A stretch of 8,167 nt of DNA from CBFDBF01 sp050293315. Lineage in GTDB: Bacteria > Pseudomonadota > Gammaproteobacteria > Chromatiales > Chromatiaceae. Below the pieces are notes generated by a model. The model was not told the DNA's origin. It saw nothing but the letters and a program-made list of their open reading frames with translations, and ran no database searches. Shown piece by piece: positions 5,212-8,167 of this stretch; within the stretch, counting starts at the first letter, position 1; every line of letters starts with the position of its first letter. The position numbers and the translations under genes are program-made. The stretch is taken from assembly GCA_050293315.1 (NCBI GenBank), contig JBNKMS010000003.1, forward strand, positions 1 through 8,167. Reading direction: 5' to 3'.

Positions 5212-5730
5212 ATGAAGTTTATGAAAAGACAGGTAATCATCGTTGGTGCAGCTGCATTGATGGTTGGGATGTTTCTGGGTCCGCAGAAGGATGCGGAGGC
5301 TGGTTATTTGACAGACACATGGGATACCGTTGTCAGGAACAACTACAAGGAGTGCTGGCAGGGAATGTGGCCAAACCCTGATCAGGCCCCCGGTTGTAAC
5401 GGCGCTATGACCTTTGTGCTGTCTGCTGATAACTTCGATTTTGATAGTGCTGTGCTGAAACCAGTCATGAAGAAGGATTTGGCTGATATCGCAACTAAGA
5501 TCCAGGGTGCACAGTCCGTTAGTGTAGTTGGTCATACTGACAGCATCGGGTCTGACGCCTATAACCAGAGCCTCTCTGAGCGTCGTGCTAAGTCTGCTGC
5601 TAGTTATCTAGAAAGCAAGGGTGTTTCCAACATCACTACCAGTGGTGCTGGTGAGAGCCAGCCAGTAGCTGATAACAGCACCGCAGAAGGTCGTGCGAAG
5701 AACCGCCGTGTAGTAGTTACCGCTGAGTAA
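5212..5730 (+). CDS. Secreted OmpA-domain protein, probably abundant in the outer envelope
   Basis: The 172-residue product has a signal peptide: MKFMKRQ, a hydrophobic stretch at about 8-23, and a likely cut after AEA at residue 30. The mature part starts with a short region holding two cysteines (C48, C62) that could form a disulfide in the periplasm. The OmpA C-terminal domain runs from about 66 to 171, with FDFDSAVL at 75-82, GHTDSIGSDAYNQSLSERRA at 107-126 and NRRV at 164-167; D110 and R124/R125 correspond to the peptidoglycan-binding residues. There is no N-terminal beta-barrel, so it is not a porin-type OmpA, and no lipobox. Frequent CGT, GGT and GCT codons set it apart from its neighbours and suggest high expression. 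It probably tethers envelope layers. The role is inferred from the domain. Confidence 0.85.
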   Translation: MKFMKRQVIIVGAAALMVGMFLGPQKDAEAGYLTDTWDTVVRNNYKECWQGMWPNPDQAPGCNGAMTFVLSADNFDFDSAVLKPVMKKDLADIATKIQGAQSVSVVGHTDSIGSDAYNQSLSERRAKSAASYLESKGVSNITTSGAGESQPVADNSTAEGRAKNRRVVVTAE

Positions 5731-5766
5731 TATTTATCTCGGAACTACATGTTTCAGTGAAAAAAG

Positions 5767-5797
5767 AAGGCCAGCTTGATGCTGGCCTTTTATTTTT
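5767..5797. terminator. Strong bidirectional intrinsic terminator between convergent genes
   Basis: AAGGCCAGC (5767-5775) pairs perfectly with GCTGGCCTT (5781-5789) around TTGAT. The plus strand continues with TTATTTTT, and an A-rich run on the 5' side gives a T-rich tail on the minus strand. It can end both the OmpA-domain transcript and the methyltransferase transcript. Confidence 0.9.
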
Positions 5798-5821
5798 GTT
5801 GATGTATATATTATGCCCGCT

Positions 5822-6658
5822 CTATTTTTCTGCCGTTAGGTAGCAGATCCATCCGGCATCGGCGTCCGCCTTCTTAGCTGGCTTGAATTCACCATCAGGC
5901 TCTCCATCTTCATCCCATCCCTGCCAATATACAGTCACCTTGCTGAAGCCGCTCTCGTTCAGTAGATCCTGTATCTCAGGTAGGATCCAGAGACGCCAGT
6001 CATAGCGAAAGGCTTTCTCCATGCTGGAGCCATCGCTGAAGTCGAAATGAATATTACAGATCAGGGTGTGCGTTATAGGATCGAAGCTCTCCTGTTCCCA
6101 GGTATAGATGAAATCACCCTCTTCAATCTCCTGCTCCTCACGGACTTCACCAAATGATTCGTAACCGCCATAGGCGTCCAGGAAGAAAACCCCATCTTCC
6201 GCCAAACTGGAGTGAACCTGGCGAAAATAGTGTTTTAGCTCTTGCCGCTCTTTAAACAACCAATAGCTGAAATTCATCGCCGAGATAATATCCGGACTTT
6301 CAGTTTTAACCTCTAGCACATTCTCCTGCAGAAGAGCTATCCGCTGTTGTTGCTCACTGCTTAGCTTACTAAGGTTATTATCTATGCCCCATTGCAGAAC
6401 CTCAGCATCAATATCAACCCCTATTGCATGGTTGCTCTCGCGTCGCTTTACCCACTCACAGCAGACATTGGCCGTGCCACAGAAGTCTTCACGCAGGCTT
6501 TTGGCTCGATAGCCACGTATCTGCTTGAAGGTGTCATCGACAAAATCTATTTCGGAAGGTGCATACTGTACTGCCATCTCGTAGAGTGCATGTCGATCAG
6601 CTGTCGCGGCTATGGAATTTTTCTTGCGTTTGTTTTTTTTCTCTTTTTTACCGGCCAT
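5822..6658 (-). CDS. Class I SAM-dependent methyltransferase, substrate unknown
   Basis: The 278-residue product opens with a very basic tail (MAGKKEKKNKRKKN) and then a Rossmann methyltransferase domain. Motif I is in the form LREDFCGTA at 55-63, in place of the usual ExGxGxG. The acidic end of beta-2 is GVDID at 80-84, the next loop is LLQENVLEV at 109-117, and DIISAMNFSYWLF at 123-135 fits motif IV. The C-terminal part (about 180-278) is rich in Trp, Asp and Glu and may form the substrate cap. Methyltransferases with the REDFCGTA form are found in several bacterial groups, but I know of no proven substrate. The ATG at 6658 has a weak ribosome binding site; starting at M28 would remove the basic tail. 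It converges on the OmpA-domain gene and diverges from the amidohydrolase. Confidence 0.8.
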   Translation of the reverse strand: MAGKKEKKNKRKKNSIAATADRHALYEMAVQYAPSEIDFVDDTFKQIRGYRAKSLREDFCGTANVCCEWVKRRESNHAIGVDIDAEVLQWGIDNNLSKLSSEQQQRIALLQENVLEVKTESPDIISAMNFSYWLFKERQELKHYFRQVHSSLAEDGVFFLDAYGGYESFGEVREEQEIEEGDFIYTWEQESFDPITHTLICNIHFDFSDGSSMEKAFRYDWRLWILPEIQDLLNESGFSKVTVYWQGWDEDGEPDGEFKPAKKADADAGWICYLTAEK

Positions 6659-6757
6659 ATGTAGGTCGCTCGTGGTAGATTAATACGTATATATGAATAT
6701 GTGGGCGCATTCCCAGACGCAAACTATACTTTAATTTATGCTATTACGGAACGAGTG

Positions 6758-7927
6758 ATGATTGCAGCTGATATAGAACAAAAAATAGTAGCTATACGCG
6801 AAGAGCTTCATCGGTACCCAGAATTGAGCTGGCAAGAGGAGCGCACAGCAAGGGTTGTATGCCGGGTATTAGATGAGCACAACATCTCCTATCGCAGTGG
6901 GGTGGCAAAGACCGGGGTGATTGCAGAGATCCCTGGCGAATTAAATGGCCCCTTCATTGCACTGCGCGCCGATATGGACGCACTGCCGATTAAGGAGCAG
7001 ACAGCGCTTCCATTCGCATCAGCTGTAGAAGGGGTGATGCACGCCTGTGGTCATGATGGGCACGTAAGTATGCTGCTTGGCGCCGCTATCGAGCTGAGTG
7101 GCGGTAATCGGCCTCCACTCCCTGTACGGCTGCTGTTTCAGCCGGCTGAAGAGATAGGGGAGGGGGCACAACAGATGATTCGTGAGGGGGCGTTAGACGG
7201 CGTTACAGCGATCTTTGGAGGCCATCTGGATTGTAACTACCCGAGTGGCACTGTAGTGGTGGATGAGGGGGTGGTGAGCGCTGCCTATGATACCTTCACT
7301 ATTACTATAACAGGGCGTAGCTCTCATGCCTCTCGGCCGCAAGAGGCTATTGATGCACTGGTGGTCGGTAGTGCCACTGTAATGGCAATAGAGGAGTTGA
7401 TGGCAGGCTGGGCAGGGCGTACCCCGTCAGCCGTGGTCGCCATAGGCAGTTTTCACTCCGGGACTGCGCCCAATGTGGTTGCAGGGTCTGCTCTGCTCAA
7501 GGGCTCAATGCGTACCCTGAGTTCTAGCGCACGCGAAGAGCTAAAGGCAAGCATCGCCAGTACCGTAGAGTCGGTAGCGGCCTCCCATGGGGCCTTTGTC
7601 CAGATAGATTTTATGGAGATGGCCCCATCTATGCAGAACGATCCGGATATAACAGAGCTTGCCCGTAGGACAGCGATAGAGAGCATCGGCGAAAAGCAGC
7701 TTCTAGAGATGAAAGAGGTCAATATGAGCAGTGAGGATTTTAGCTATTTTCAGGAGCTGGTACCTGGCTGCTATGTCCGATTTGGGGCACAGACCGAGGG
7801 GGATGGCAGCACCATTGCCCACTGTGGACTGTTTGAGTTTAACCCGGGGGCACTAGCGGTCGGGGCAACCTTCTTTGCAACTGCAGCCAGGAATGCAGGC
7901 CATTGGGTAAGAAATAGGGGTGGATAG
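6758..7927 (+). CDS. M20-family metal-dependent amidohydrolase/peptidase
   Basis: Enzymes of this type cleave amide bonds of N-acyl amino acids or similar compounds (hippurate, indole-acetyl-amino acids, N-acetyl-diaminopimelate) with two metal ions in the cytoplasm. The ATG at 6758 is used because GGA lies 7 nt before it and the first helix, IEQKIVAIREELHRYPELSW, then falls near the N-terminus as in relatives; the frame extends upstream to a GTG at 6701 without such support. The product is 389 residues, normal for the family. Likely metal ligands are C97 and H99 in HACGHDGH, E131/E132 in QPAEE, H155 in FGGHLD and H355 in IAHCG. The dimerisation domain is about 175-290, with SSHASRPQEAIDA at 188-200. 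No signal peptide is seen. The exact substrate cannot be read from the sequence. Confidence 0.88.
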   Translation: MIAADIEQKIVAIREELHRYPELSWQEERTARVVCRVLDEHNISYRSGVAKTGVIAEIPGELNGPFIALRADMDALPIKEQTALPFASAVEGVMHACGHDGHVSMLLGAAIELSGGNRPPLPVRLLFQPAEEIGEGAQQMIREGALDGVTAIFGGHLDCNYPSGTVVVDEGVVSAAYDTFTITITGRSSHASRPQEAIDALVVGSATVMAIEELMAGWAGRTPSAVVAIGSFHSGTAPNVVAGSALLKGSMRTLSSSAREELKASIASTVESVAASHGAFVQIDFMEMAPSMQNDPDITELARRTAIESIGEKQLLEMKEVNMSSEDFSYFQELVPGCYVRFGAQTEGDGSTIAHCGLFEFNPGALAVGATFFATAARNAGHWVRNRGG

Positions 7928-7949
7928 AGGGCGTCATTCCAGGTTGTAA

Positions 7950-7978
7950 TTGCGTTAAGCACCAATCTGGTTTAACCT
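7950..7978 (+). promoter_or_regulatory. Possible tRNA-Ser promoter
   Basis: TTGCGT (7950-7955) and TAACCT (7973-7978) are 17 nt apart, followed by a GC-rich GCGCC stretch of the kind seen at stable-RNA start sites. The -10 matches only three of six consensus bases, so this is tentative. Confidence 0.3.
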
Positions 7979-7983
7979 TGCGC

Positions 7984-7998
7984 CTCCAAAATTTGGAG
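7984..7998. repeat. 15-bp inverted repeat overlapping the 5' end of tRNA-Ser
   Basis: CTCCAAAATTTGGAG has seven-base arms around one central A. The right arm includes the first four bases of the tRNA (GGAG, 7995-7998). No T-run follows, so it is not an intrinsic terminator. Confidence 0.55.
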
Positions 7999-8085
7999 AG
8001 GTGTCCGAGCGGCTGAAGGAGCACGCCTGGAAAGTGTGTATACGTTAATAGCGTATCGAGGGTTCGAATCCCTCCCTCTCCGCCA
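7995..8085 (+). tRNA. tRNA-Ser, anticodon GGA, CCA encoded
   Basis: The cloverleaf is complete. Acceptor arms GGAGAGG (7995-8001) and CCTCTCC (8075-8081) are followed by discriminator G and CCA at 8083-8085. The D stem is TCC/GGA (8004-8006, 8018-8020). The anticodon stem is 8022-8026 with 8034-8038, and the loop CTGGAAA carries GGA at 8029-8031. The long variable arm at 8039-8057 is typical of class II serine tRNA. The T stem GAGGG/CCCTC closes TTCGAAT (8063-8069). It reads UCC and UCU codons. Confidence 0.97.
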
Positions 8086-8167
8086 GTTTTCTTATCACTG
8101 ATTTCCATCCGAACCTGACAATAAATTCGTACGTGAGGTTTTGAAGCCTTGATCAAGGACATCGGGT
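8086..8167. other. Sequence after tRNA-Ser, no gene recognised
   Basis: These 82 bp contain no clear terminator, RNA or start of a known gene. A perfect 12-bp palindrome, CCTTGATCAAGG, lies at 8147-8158. The window ends too soon to tell whether it belongs to a regulatory site. Confidence 0.5.

Noticed and set aside
6659..6757. Divergent promoters between the methyltransferase and the amidohydrolase
   Set aside because: TATACT at 6725-6730 resembles a -10, but no good -35 precedes it, and the minus strand shows only loose matches. A promoter must exist here but cannot be placed with support.
7839..8162. Minus-strand frame with a GGEGGIRTLDTL-type peptide
   Set aside because: This is the antisense translation of tRNA-Ser, a well-known false protein in annotations. 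The cloverleaf on the plus strand explains the sequence.
7995..8167. tRNA-Ser as an integration site for a genomic island
   Set aside because: No integrase, repeated tRNA 3' end or composition change is visible, and only 82 bp follow the tRNA.

Overview
The window looks like chromosomal DNA from a motile, polarly flagellated gammaproteobacterium with roughly balanced GC content. The main clue is gene order: cheB, motC, motD, parC, parP, cheW, a small ORF and a DUF2802 gene follow one another on the plus strand. This matches the distal end of the large flagellar/chemotaxis locus of Pseudomonas, Vibrio and related genera. I cannot name the genus from sequence alone.

Region 1 (1-4993) is one tightly packed operon, and the window opens inside cheB. 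Its genes give the catalytic half of the receptor methylesterase CheB, a second stator pair (MotC/MotD) that powers and anchors the motor, a ParA-type ATPase (ParC) with its CheW-like partner (ParP) that in related bacteria place chemotaxis arrays at the pole, and the coupling protein CheW. They end with an uncharacterised 57-residue basic protein and a membrane-anchored DUF2802 protein. Junctions of 1 nt, TAATG and ATGA point to translational coupling through parP.

Region 2 (4994-5211) is a gap of about 220 bp. It holds a weak terminator-like hairpin, a good sigma-70-like promoter, and a leader of about 112 nt with two hairpins separated by a U-rich run. The leader belongs to a secreted OmpA-domain protein (5212-5730) whose codons look tuned for high expression. 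A strong bidirectional terminator follows.

Region 3 (5822-7927) holds two divergent metabolic-type genes: a SAM-dependent methyltransferase of unknown substrate on the minus strand and an M20-family amidohydrolase on the plus strand. A complete tRNA-Ser(GGA) gene with encoded CCA lies at 7995-8085. The last 82 bp contain no gene I can support.

No transposon, CRISPR array, phage gene or clearly new multi-gene system is visible. The points most worth a second look are the ompA leader, the 33-bp tandem repeat in the MotD linker, the 57-residue gene, and the repeat in the ParP linker.
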